Positions 35,517 to 43,211 of a stretch of DNA of 64,000 nt are shown here, in pieces. The notes under the pieces were generated by a model, which saw only the letters and a program-made list of their open reading frames with translations, was not told the DNA's origin and searched no databases. Source of the DNA: Microcoleus vaginatus PCC 9802. Lineage in GTDB: Bacteria > Cyanobacteriota > Cyanobacteriia > Cyanobacteriales > Microcoleaceae. Each line of letters opens with the position of its first letter. Within the stretch, counting starts at the first letter, position 1. Made by a program: the position numbers and the translations under genes. The stretch is from positions 2,925,001 through 2,989,000 of the forward strand of contig CP031740.1 of NCBI GenBank assembly GCA_022701275.1. Direction: 5' to 3'.

Positions 35517-36488
35517 CTATCCAATTAAAAGTGTCGGATAAGAGGATTCGGGTAATTGATTCAACTTGAGATTTCCGCCACCTTCAATAACTGCGATCGT
35601 GTCACCGCTCCTTTGGATTGCTAAATCTCGATTATTGTTGGTGGGAACCAGCATGAAGCCATTTAAAGACCCACTGAGTTCGATTCTATCCTGACCTTGG
35701 GTAAAATTCCGAATAGTAGCAAAACCCTGCCCAATGTAGTAAGTTTTAGTTCCAAGAAGATTCTGTCTACGGCTTAGTAAAGCTTCCCCGAACACGAATG
35801 TATCGCGACCGGTACCGCCAATCAGAGTATCGAATTCGTTGCTGCCGTCACTTTGAGTCAGTGGGTAGCTGTTAAAGGGGTTTACAGCAACTCCAATTAA
35901 TTCGACATTCCCTACACCAACGCCTGTGAGGATATCATTGCCGGGGCTTCCGACAAAAGTAGCGGAGCGCCCCTGCTCAAATTGCCCAAATTTGAAATAA
36001 TGTTCTCGACCAGTTTTCAAGGCTCCTGAGTTGACAAACGGCGCGATGTCGCGGTTGTCGATTAAGTATTTCGGTTCCCAAAAAGAAGTCGCAAATTCAT
36101 TACTTCCGCTTTTGATGAAGCGCTGATAGCCATTTTTGAAAGTTCCGTTCTGAACAAGTGGGTAATTTGCTAAATAAAAATCTTCGTCGTACTCAGGCGA
36201 CACGCGGGTGCGGCCTTCTTCGTAGCCAAACTGAATAAAGTGATCGAGGCCCGACGCAAAAGGCGCGTTTGGATTGTTTGGCGTGCGAACCAGGGGAGTA
36301 ATATCTGGATTTAGAGAGAGATAGGTTTCTTCGTCAAAGTAACGCGATACTTGGGTCAGGCCGCCGGCTTGACCGAACTTTTCAAAGTGTTCTCTTCCAG
36401 ATTTGATAACTCCTGCATCAATAGCCGGTTTCACCCAAGGATATTGCGCCAGGTAGTATGGTTCGTCAAAAATGTCATAATTAGTCAT
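35517..36488 (-). CDS. Tandem-array repeat/RTX-like protein, copy 1
   Basis: The 323-residue protein has four ~45-residue repeats of the type F-D-E-x-Y-Y-L...G-x-E-H-F-x-x-F-G-x-x-G-G/R. They start near residues 6, 49, 98 and 138. An RTX-like segment follows (GSPGNDILTGVGVGN, then EFDTLIGGTGRDTFVFG), and then a beta-rich tail (FATIRNFTQGQDRIELSGS ... GDTIAVIEGGGNLKLN). No N-terminal signal peptide is present. Similar tails occur in cyanobacterial calcium-binding proteins, so type I secretion is possible. Repeat 3 has lost about five residues and the FG motif (FIKSGSNEFATS), so this copy may be decaying. It is the most downstream member of a six-gene array. Confidence 0.8.
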   Translation of the reverse strand: MTNYDIFDEPYYLAQYPWVKPAIDAGVIKSGREHFEKFGQAGGLTQVSRYFDEETYLSLNPDITPLVRTPNNPNAPFASGLDHFIQFGYEEGRTRVSPEYDEDFYLANYPLVQNGTFKNGYQRFIKSGSNEFATSFWEPKYLIDNRDIAPFVNSGALKTGREHYFKFGQFEQGRSATFVGSPGNDILTGVGVGNVELIGVAVNPFNSYPLTQSDGSNEFDTLIGGTGRDTFVFGEALLSRRQNLLGTKTYYIGQGFATIRNFTQGQDRIELSGSLNGFMLVPTNNNRDLAIQRSGDTIAVIEGGGNLKLNQLPESSYPTLLIG

Positions 36489-36695
36489 AATTTTGGCTCC
36501 AAGCTTAGTCTGCTTACTTGTCGATTAAACTTGACCCACTATTACTAACTTTACTAACTAAGTATGTCAAGTTAATTATTGTTAAGCCTGTTTTACTATT
36601 TTCAGGGCAAACACAAAAGTGCGATCGCCCTTTTTCCGAATGTGCGATCGTACCGACATCAGCAATCAGGCAAATCCCGAATATCTTCGAGATTT
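36489..36695. repeat. Spacer duplicated with the array genes
   Basis: The 5' side (ccaagcttagtctgcttacttgtcg onward, 36500-36570) recurs upstream of copy 3 at 39000-39075. The 3' side (cctgttttactattttcagg, then gcgatcgccctttttccgaatgtgcgatcg) recurs at 39190-39320. Spacer and gene were therefore duplicated together. No separate gene is seen. Confidence 0.85.
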
Positions 36696-37718
36696 CTATC
36701 CAAGTAAAGGTGCCAAAAAACGAGATTCTGGTAATAGATTCAATTTGAGATTTCCGCCACCTTCAATCACAGCGATCGTGTCACCGCGGCTGGTTTGGCT
36801 AACTCCATTTTGATCCAAGGGCAAGCCGTTCGTTTGGATTGCTAAATCTCGATTATTGTTGGTGGGAACCAGAATGTAGCGATCTAAAGAAGACCCACTG
36901 AGTTCGATTCTATCCTGACCTTGGGTAAAGTTCCGAATAGTAGCAAAACCCTGCCCAATGTAGAAAGTTTTAGTTCCAACAATACTCACTTTAGGGCCTA
37001 GTAAAGTTTCCCCCAACACGAATGTATCGCGACCCGTACCGCCAATCAGAGTATCGAATTCGTTGCTGCCGTCACTTTCAGTCGCCCCGTAGCCTACTTC
37101 AACTCCAATTAATCTGACATTCCCCACACCAACGCCTGTGAGGATATCATTGCCGGGGCTTCCCACAAAAGTAGCGGAGCGCCTCTGCTCAAATTGCCCA
37201 AATTTGAAATAATGTTCTCGACCAGTTTTCAAGGCTCCTGAGTTGACAAACGGCGCGATGTCGGGGTTGTCGATTAAGTATCTCGGTTCCCTAAAAGAAG
37301 TCGCAAATCTGCCCTCTTTATTTCCGAATTTGATGAAGTGCTGGTAGCCATTTTTGAAAGTTCCGTTCTGAACAAGTGGTAGCAGTTCTCGGTTATTTGC
37401 TAAATAAAAATCTTCGTTGTACTCAGGCGATACGCGGGTGCGGCCTTCTTCGTAGCCAAACTGAATAAATTGGTCTAAACCAGACGCAAAAGGCGCGTTT
37501 GGATTGTTTGGCGTGCGAACAAAGGGAGCAATATCTGGATTTTGAGATAGATAGGTTTCTTCGTCAAAGTAACGCGATACTTGGGTCAGGCCGCCGGCTT
37601 GACCGAACTTTTCAAAGTGTTCTCTTCCAGATTGGATAACTCCTGCATCAATGGCGGGTTTGACCCAAGGATATTGAGCAAGGTAGTATGGCTCGTCAAA
37701 AATTGCGTAGTTAGCCAT
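36696..37718 (-). CDS. Tandem-array repeat/RTX-like protein, copy 2
   Basis: This 340-residue protein is the closest relative of copy 1 but keeps four intact repeats, including NGYQHFIKFGNKEGRFATS, which is damaged in copy 1. The RTX-like part is GSPGNDILTGVGVGN plus FDTLIGGTGRDTFVLG. The tail has FATIRNFTQGQDRIELSGS and DTIAVIEGGGNLKLN, and ends LAPLLG. The N-terminus MANYAIFDEPYYLAQYPWVK is common to all copies and lacks a signal peptide. Function is unknown; an extracellular or surface calcium-binding role is an inference from the tail. Confidence 0.83.
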   Translation of the reverse strand: MANYAIFDEPYYLAQYPWVKPAIDAGVIQSGREHFEKFGQAGGLTQVSRYFDEETYLSQNPDIAPFVRTPNNPNAPFASGLDQFIQFGYEEGRTRVSPEYNEDFYLANNRELLPLVQNGTFKNGYQHFIKFGNKEGRFATSFREPRYLIDNPDIAPFVNSGALKTGREHYFKFGQFEQRRSATFVGSPGNDILTGVGVGNVRLIGVEVGYGATESDGSNEFDTLIGGTGRDTFVLGETLLGPKVSIVGTKTFYIGQGFATIRNFTQGQDRIELSGSSLDRYILVPTNNNRDLAIQTNGLPLDQNGVSQTSRGDTIAVIEGGGNLKLNLLPESRFLAPLLG

Positions 37719-37792
37719 GTTTTTATACTACGGATTTAATGATTTTGATATTTAGAAACCTGGTTTCTGAAGCGTACAATTAATTAATAAAG

Positions 37793-38020
37793 TTGTCAAC
37801 TTTCTGTCAGGGTACTGTTCGATACTGGCACGATGAACACGGTTCTCGGTATTTGACAGCCGAAGCAAAAGCTGAGCCAGCAGAAGAACAACTCGATCGC
37901 TATCGACCGCAATTTGGCAACTGCTATAATCTGAGTTCAGTAGGGTGCGTTATTAACGCACCCTACCATGTTAACCGAGAAAGAGATAACCGAGGTTCCG
38001 GTTATTTAAGGAATAGGTAG
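37793..38020 (+). pseudogene. Possible Uma2-type gene remnant inside the array
   Basis: A 75-codon plus-strand ORF contains RYWHDEHGSRYLTAEAKAEP followed by AEEQLDRYRPQF. It recalls the alanine/glutamate-rich end of Uma2-family (DUF820) proteins. It has no N-terminal domain, and its end overlaps copy 3. The rest translates a hairpin. I regard it as a remnant or chance ORF. Confidence 0.3.
37940..37966. repeat. Perfect 13-base hairpin gtagggtgcgtta
   Basis: gtagggtgcgtta and taacgcaccctac flank a single T. This hairpin is a familiar dispersed repeat of cyanobacterial genomes. It lies between array copies 2 and 3, just after the copy 3 stop on the minus strand, where it may act as a terminator. 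Confidence 0.8.
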
Positions 38021-38988
38021 AAAGTGCCGTCTTCCTTTGGCTGAGTTGTAGACCAAGATAAATTTGGTCCCTCAATAATACCAATTGTTTCATATCTTGG
38101 GCTGAGGATTATGAGCTCGTTAACATCCGAAAGTGTTGTGTAGATATCGGGACTTCCTGCCAACTGGATCTTGTCCAAGTCTTCATCAAAGTTCCGAATT
38201 CTAACTATACCGGGGGCAGCCGCATAGAGTTGACGGGATGTGGGATTACCGGAGGTAGCAGGAACTCCGAGTACGAATGTATCTCTCCCAGGGCCGCCAA
38301 TCAGGACATCAGATTCATAAAATCCCAAGCTTTCATACTGCCGATTGCCTTGGGGATCGATACCTACTTCCACTCCAATCAGTTCGTTATTCCCCACACC
38401 AACGCCTGTGAGGATGTCATTGCCGGAAGTTCCGACAAAAGTAGCGGATCGGTTTGGCTCGTTTTTTCCGAAATTGAAGTAGTGTTCCCGACCGGTTTTC
38501 AAGGCTCCAGAGTTGACAAACGGCACAATGTCGGGGTTTTCTTTTAAGTATTCCGGTTCAAAAAATGAAGTCCCAAAACGACCGTCTTTGAGTCCGAATT
38601 GAATGAAATGCTGGTAGCCTGATTTGAAAGTTCCGTCCTGAACGAACGATCGCAACTCTGAGTTATTTGCCAAATAAAACTCTTCGTTGTATTCAGGTGA
38701 CACGCGGGTGCGACCCTGTTCGTAGCCAAACTGAATAAATTGGTCTAAACCAGACGCAAAAGGCGCATTTGGATTGTTTGGGGTGCGAACCAAGCGAGCA
38801 ATCTCTGGATTTTGAGCTAGATAGGTTTCTTCGTCAAAGTAACGCGATACTTTGGTCAGGCCGCCGGCTTGACCGAACTTTTCAAAGTGTTCTCTGCCGG
38901 ATTTTATAATTCCTGCATCAATAGCAGGTTTCACCCAAGGATATTGCGCCAGGTAGTATGGCTCGTCAAAAATGTCATAATTTGTCAT
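38002..38988 (-). CDS. Tandem-array repeat/RTX-like protein, copy 3
   Basis: The 328-residue protein has the common N-terminus (MTNYDIFDEPYYLAQYPWVK) and four intact repeats. Its C-terminal third is of a second type. After GTSGNDILTGVGVGNNELIG come EVGIDPQGNRQYES, DVLIGGPGRDTFVLGVPATSGN and a divergent tail ending in FYLFLK rather than LLG or LIG. The IDPQGNRQYES/VPATxGN block is shared only with copy 6, while the repeats are closer to copies 1 and 2. This is evidence of gene conversion or domain exchange. Secretion and calcium binding are inferred. Confidence 0.82.
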   Translation of the reverse strand: MTNYDIFDEPYYLAQYPWVKPAIDAGIIKSGREHFEKFGQAGGLTKVSRYFDEETYLAQNPEIARLVRTPNNPNAPFASGLDQFIQFGYEQGRTRVSPEYNEEFYLANNSELRSFVQDGTFKSGYQHFIQFGLKDGRFGTSFFEPEYLKENPDIVPFVNSGALKTGREHYFNFGKNEPNRSATFVGTSGNDILTGVGVGNNELIGVEVGIDPQGNRQYESLGFYESDVLIGGPGRDTFVLGVPATSGNPTSRQLYAAAPGIVRIRNFDEDLDKIQLAGSPDIYTTLSDVNELIILSPRYETIGIIEGPNLSWSTTQPKEDGTFYLFLK

Positions 38989-39310
38989 AAGTTTTGCTCC
39001 AAGCTTAGTCTGCTTACTTGTCGATTAAACTTGACCCACTATTACTAATTCTACTAACTCAGTATCCCAAGTTACAGCACTTTTTAGGTAAATGAAGCAC
39101 AAAAAATTGGTTGTTGTAGGGGCGGTGCCAACAGTGCGCGCCCTTCGGGGTTTTCGAGGTTTACTTGAGCAAGATGGAGCCTGCTGTAATTATTGTCAAG
39201 CCTGTTTTATTATTTTTATGGCAAACACAACAGTGCGATCGCCCTTTTTGCGAATGTGCGATCGCACTCCCCAGCAGCAATCAGGCAAATTCCCAATAGC
39301 TTCGAGATTT
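38989..39310. repeat. Spacer of copy 3/4, duplicated with array
   Basis: The part next to copy 3 repeats the spacer upstream of copy 1. The part next to copy 4 repeats the spacer before copy 2. Between them lies a unique insert near 39095-39150 with ggggcggtgccaacagtgcgcg. No gene is seen. Confidence 0.8.
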
Positions 39311-40384
39311 CTAGCCAAGTAAAGGTAGATTAGCTCTAGTTTCTGCTAATAGATTCAACTTGAGATTTCCGCCGCCTTCAATAACAGCGATCGTGTCAAA
39401 GCTACTAATTCCCGAACCTCCATCTGGACGCAAGACGAACAAGCCCTTCGTTTGGATAGCTAAATCTCGATTGTTGTTGATGGGAAATATCAAGAATTGA
39501 TCTAAAGAAGGTTGGATATTGTTTGATGCTAGCTGAATGCTATCCTGACCTTGGGTAAAGTTCCGAATTGTAGCAAAACCCGGTCCGATATATAACTTTG
39601 TTGGGGAACTGTATCCCTTACCACCGCTGCCTACTAAAACGTCTCCGAGCATGAATCGATCGTTGCCGCTACCGCCAGTGAGAGTATCGAATTCATTACT
39701 ACCATCACTTTCATAATTTCGACCGGGGATGGAAAAGCCATCACTGTTTGTAACATAACCTACTTCAACTCCAATTAATTCGGTATTTCCCACGCCGGCA
39801 CCAGTAATGATGTCATTCCCCGAAGTTCCGATAAAAGTCGCAGAGCGGCTTGGATCGGAACTTCCGAACTTGAAGTAGTGTTCTCGACCGGTTTTCAAGG
39901 CTCCAGATTCCACAAACGGTCGAAGATCGGGGTTTCTTTGTAAGTATTCTGTTTCAAAAAATGAAGTCCCAAACTGACCGTCTCTGATGCCGAATTCAAT
40001 GAAATGCTGGTAGCCGTTTTTAAAAGTTCCATTCTGAATAAACGGCTGCAACTGTCGGTTATTTGCTACATAAAACGCTTCGTCATACTCAGCAGATACG
40101 CGAGTGCGACCTTCTTCGTAACCGTATTGGATAAAGTGGTCTATGCCCGTCGCAAAAGGTGCACTTGGGTTGTTGGGGGTGCGGACTAAGGCAGCGATAT
40201 CTGGGTTGCCTGCAAGGTAAGTAGCTTCGTCAAAATACCGGGATACTTTGGTTAAGCCGCCGGCTTGACCGAATTTTTCAAAGTGTTCTCTTCCAGATTT
40301 GATAACTCCTGCATCAATGGCGGGTTTGACCCAAGGATATTGAGCAAGGTAGTATTTTTCGTCAAAAATTGCGTAACTAGCCAT
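39311..40384 (-). CDS. Tandem-array repeat/RTX-like protein, copy 4
   Basis: From the ATG at 40384 (MASYAIFDEKYYLAQYPWVK, aligning with the other copies) the protein has 357 residues. A longer start at 40447 adds 21 residues with no match and is rejected. Four repeats are followed by GTSGNDIITGAGVGNTELIG, a linker (YVTNSDGFSIPGRNYESDG) and FDTLTGGSGNDRFMLGDVLVG. This copy has the best RTX-like nonapeptide, GGSGNDRF. The tail is FATIRNFTQGQDSIQLAS with DTIAVIEGGGNLKLN and the end LPLLG. Confidence 0.83.
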   Translation of the reverse strand: MASYAIFDEKYYLAQYPWVKPAIDAGVIKSGREHFEKFGQAGGLTKVSRYFDEATYLAGNPDIAALVRTPNNPSAPFATGIDHFIQYGYEEGRTRVSAEYDEAFYVANNRQLQPFIQNGTFKNGYQHFIEFGIRDGQFGTSFFETEYLQRNPDLRPFVESGALKTGREHYFKFGSSDPSRSATFIGTSGNDIITGAGVGNTELIGVEVGYVTNSDGFSIPGRNYESDGSNEFDTLTGGSGNDRFMLGDVLVGSGGKGYSSPTKLYIGPGFATIRNFTQGQDSIQLASNNIQPSLDQFLIFPINNNRDLAIQTKGLFVLRPDGGSGISSFDTIAVIEGGGNLKLNLLAETRANLPLLG

Positions 40385-40503
40385 ATTTTTTGCGGCGGCT
40401 TTAATGAGCTGTTTGTGCATTTTATCAATCATCCCGAACTGATACAATTACCTGACCGGGTGACTTTTTCCAACAGTTCTATCGCACTTAAGCTCTATGC
40501 TTT

Positions 40504-41553
40504 CTAGCCCAGGAAAGTGAGACCGACTGGAGGACTAAACGGATTTATTATCCCAATCGGTTGCAGAGTTAGATTTGATCCGCCCTGAATTGTGGCAAGT
40601 GTATCTCCCGATTTTTGAATTAATAAGTCTACCCCTGATGGAAATATACTCAGTTCATTAAAGTTTTCCACCAACTGAATAAAATCTTTTCCTTTTTCAA
40701 AGTTGACAATCCTTGCCTCGCCGCTGCCCGTATAGAAATCTACCCGGCTGATAAAACTACGTCGGTTGTTCGGAACAGCATCTCCGAGGACAAAGTAATC
40801 AGTGCCGGGAGTGCCAATTAATGTATCGAATTCATTGGTAGTCAGGAAAGGCTCTCTTGTGATGTCATCCGAGTTCAAAGCGTCATACTTATTCTTATTA
40901 ATGCCAAAAGGTGGATTGGGGCCGGCGAAAGCTACTTGCAGTCCGAGAATTTGATTTTTTCCCGCTGTAAATCCCGTGACGATATCATTACCGTTGGTTC
41001 CTGTAAAAAATCCGTATCGATTTGACTCAAATTGCCCAAATTTTAGATAGTGTTCTCGACCAGTTTTTAAACTTCCAGCCTCCACAACTGCCGCCACATC
41101 TGGGTTATCTCCCAAGTAACGTGGTTCAAAGAAACTTGTCCCGTACCTACCTTCTGTTTTTCCGAATTTGATAAAGTGTTGAAAGCCGGATTTAAAAATT
41201 CCGTTCTGCACGAAGGGAGTTATCTCCGGGTGGCGCTTAAAATAAAAAACTTCGTCGTAGTCAGGCGATACTCGCGTGCGGCTTTCTTCGTAACCAAACT
41301 GGATAAAGTGGTCTAAACCTGAAGCAAAGGGTCGGTTTTGGTTGTTGGCGGTGCGAACAAAGGGTGCAATATCTTGATTTTGAGCTAGATATGTATCTTC
41401 GTCAAAATACCGCGATATTTTTGTGAGCCCGGCGGCTTGACCGAATTTTTCAAAGTGTTCTCTTCCAGATTTGATGATTCCTGCATCAATGGCTGGTTTC
41501 AGCCATGGATATTGCGAAAGGTAGTATTGTTCGTCAAAGATATCGTAATTCAT
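40504..41553 (-). CDS. Tandem-array repeat/RTX-like protein, copy 5
   Basis: The 349-residue protein is the most divergent in its C-terminal half. The four repeats are kept (MNYDIFDEQYYLSQYPWLK; FDEDTYLAQNQDIAPFVR; FKSGFQHFIKFGKTEGRYG; LKTGREHYLKFGQFESNR). The RTX-like part is GTNGNDIVTGFTAGKNQILG, and after a long insert comes FDTLIGTPGTDYFVLGDAV. The tail (ARIVNFEKGKDFIQLVENF, DTLATIQGGSNLTLQ) ends in LTFLG. Divergence in the tail against conservation in the repeats suggests that the repeat half is under stronger constraint or more frequent homogenisation. Confidence 0.82.
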   Translation of the reverse strand: MNYDIFDEQYYLSQYPWLKPAIDAGIIKSGREHFEKFGQAAGLTKISRYFDEDTYLAQNQDIAPFVRTANNQNRPFASGLDHFIQFGYEESRTRVSPDYDEVFYFKRHPEITPFVQNGIFKSGFQHFIKFGKTEGRYGTSFFEPRYLGDNPDVAAVVEAGSLKTGREHYLKFGQFESNRYGFFTGTNGNDIVTGFTAGKNQILGLQVAFAGPNPPFGINKNKYDALNSDDITREPFLTTNEFDTLIGTPGTDYFVLGDAVPNNRRSFISRVDFYTGSGEARIVNFEKGKDFIQLVENFNELSIFPSGVDLLIQKSGDTLATIQGGSNLTLQPIGIINPFSPPVGLTFLG

Positions 41554-41643
41554 CGTTGCTTTTTTAAGAATGTAAAGTGCGATCGTACTTTTTTAGAGAA
41601 CCAGCGCCCACCACCAATAAAAAATCATTAATCATCAGCATTA

Positions 41644-41692
41644 GCTAATGACTAATGACTAATGATTAATGACTAATGACCAATGACCAATG
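41644..41692 (+). repeat. Heptameric STRR, seven units of actaatg type
   Basis: Seven heptamers run in order: gctaatg, actaatg, actaatg, attaatg, actaatg, accaatg, accaatg. The array ends one base before the stop codon of array copy 6 (minus strand), so it forms that gene's immediate 3' flank and separates copies 5 and 6. Confidence 0.95.
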
Positions 41693-41693
41693 A

Positions 41694-42677
41694 CTATCCA
41701 ATCAAGAAAGTACCATTACCGTTAGATTCTTGGAAAGTCAAACCCAAGGTCGCCCCTCCTTCAATCACGCCCAGCACATCTCCAAAACGCTGGATTGACA
41801 AATTGTTGCCAATGGGAGTCAGGCTGTAGCCGTTTAAAGAAGTTCCTTGCAGTTGGATAAAATCGCTTTCGATGTCAAAGTTGCGAATGGTAGCTTGACC
41901 GTTACCCAAATACAGCGGTGTCGGGGTGACATTCCCGGCTGTAGCAGGAACTCCGAGTACGAATGTATTGGTTCCCGGAGCACCAATCAAGACATCGAAT
42001 TCATTGGCGCCAAAGCTTTCATACTGGCGGTTGCCTTGGGGATCTATACCTACTTCCACTCCCACAAGTTCGACATCGCCCACGCCAACACCAGTTAAAA
42101 CATCGTTGGTACGGGTGCCGACAAAAGTCGCGTCGCGGGCCGGCTCAAATTGCCCGAAATTGAAAAAGTGTTCCCGGCCTGTTTTCAAGTTTCCAGAGTT
42201 GACAAACGGCACGATGTCGGGGTTTTCTTTTAAGTATTCCGGTTCAAAAAATGAAGTCCCGAAACGACCTTCTTTGGCCCCGAATTGAACGAAATGCTGG
42301 AACCCTGATTTGAAAGTTCCGTTCTGAATGAACGGTTGGAGTTCAGAGTTATTTGCTAAATAAAAGGTTTCGTTGTATTCGGGTGATACTTGGGTGCGGC
42401 GCTGTCCTTCATCGTAACCGAACTGGATAAAGTGATCGAGGCCGGTCGCAAAAGGCGCGTTTGGGTTGACTGTGCGGACGAAAGGTGCGAGGTCTGGATT
42501 CCCAGCAAGGTAAGCATTTTCGTCAAAATAACGCGATACATTAGTTAGACCGCCTTCTCGCCCGAATTTTTCAAAGTGTTCTTTCCCAGATGAGATGACT
42601 CCTGCGTCAATGGCTGGTTTGATCCAAGGATATGAGGCGAGGTAGAATTGTTCGTCGAAAATTGCGTAGTTAGCCAT
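41694..42677 (-). CDS. Tandem-array repeat/RTX-like protein, copy 6
   Basis: This 327-residue protein is the first gene of the array in the direction of transcription. Its N-terminus is MANYAIFDEQFYLASYPWIK. Repeat 2 has a two-residue insertion (YDEGQRRTQVS in place of YEEGRTRVS). The C-terminal half shares IDPQGNRQYES and VLGVPATAGN with copy 3. The RTX-like parts (GTRTNDVLTGVGVGD, FDVLIGAPGTNTFVLG) have lost some glycine/aspartate positions, so calcium binding may be weaker. It ends FLIG. The 534-base region upstream separates it from the divergent chlH. Confidence 0.82.
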   Translation of the reverse strand: MANYAIFDEQFYLASYPWIKPAIDAGVISSGKEHFEKFGREGGLTNVSRYFDENAYLAGNPDLAPFVRTVNPNAPFATGLDHFIQFGYDEGQRRTQVSPEYNETFYLANNSELQPFIQNGTFKSGFQHFVQFGAKEGRFGTSFFEPEYLKENPDIVPFVNSGNLKTGREHFFNFGQFEPARDATFVGTRTNDVLTGVGVGDVELVGVEVGIDPQGNRQYESFGANEFDVLIGAPGTNTFVLGVPATAGNVTPTPLYLGNGQATIRNFDIESDFIQLQGTSLNGYSLTPIGNNLSIQRFGDVLGVIEGGATLGLTFQESNGNGTFLIG

Positions 42678-43211
42678 GTTTCCCCCTAAAGTTTTGATGA
42701 GTTTGAGATTCTATAGCAATTAGCTATCCATGAACTCGATCGCCAATCAGGAATTTAGACAAAAGAGACGTTAGGAAATGGTTTTAAATTCCTGGTAAAA
42801 TACCAATCTTGATGACGCAGCAATTATCCGAAGGCTACATTCTGCTTTCAGAAATTATGCCTTTTTCCCCTCAGTTAATTGCTCGATCGCAAGTTTGGTC
42901 AATTCTACAAAACTTGAAACTTTTTTCAGGATTTCTTTCTCAATCGTTGGTTAATTTTTAATTATTTTTATCCCACTCATTAGTCTTTTACACATAATTG
43001 CGCTTGTGTCAAGTAAATTTTTGTAAACAAAATATGGAGTATTTGCTCAAGGAATTTATAAAAAAATGTAACGAAAAGTTGCCATAAATTTGTCGAATTG
43101 TGTCATGTGCAGGCTCAAATCGCCTAATGGCAAGCGTTTTCTGGTAAAAATGCTTATGGGATAAAAAAATTCCCGATTCGCGAAAACAGCATCTTAAAGG
43201 AGCCTAACCGG
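42678..43211. other. Divergent region between the array and chlH
   Basis: This 534-base AT-rich spacer must contain the promoter for array copy 6 and for chlH. No riboswitch or strong hairpin was recognised. An aaaggag box at 43196-43202 lies nine bases before the chlH ATG. Confidence 0.5.

Noticed and set aside
42678-43211. Possible riboswitch upstream of chlH
   Set aside because: No conserved riboswitch core or stable stem set could be recognised in this AT-rich leader.
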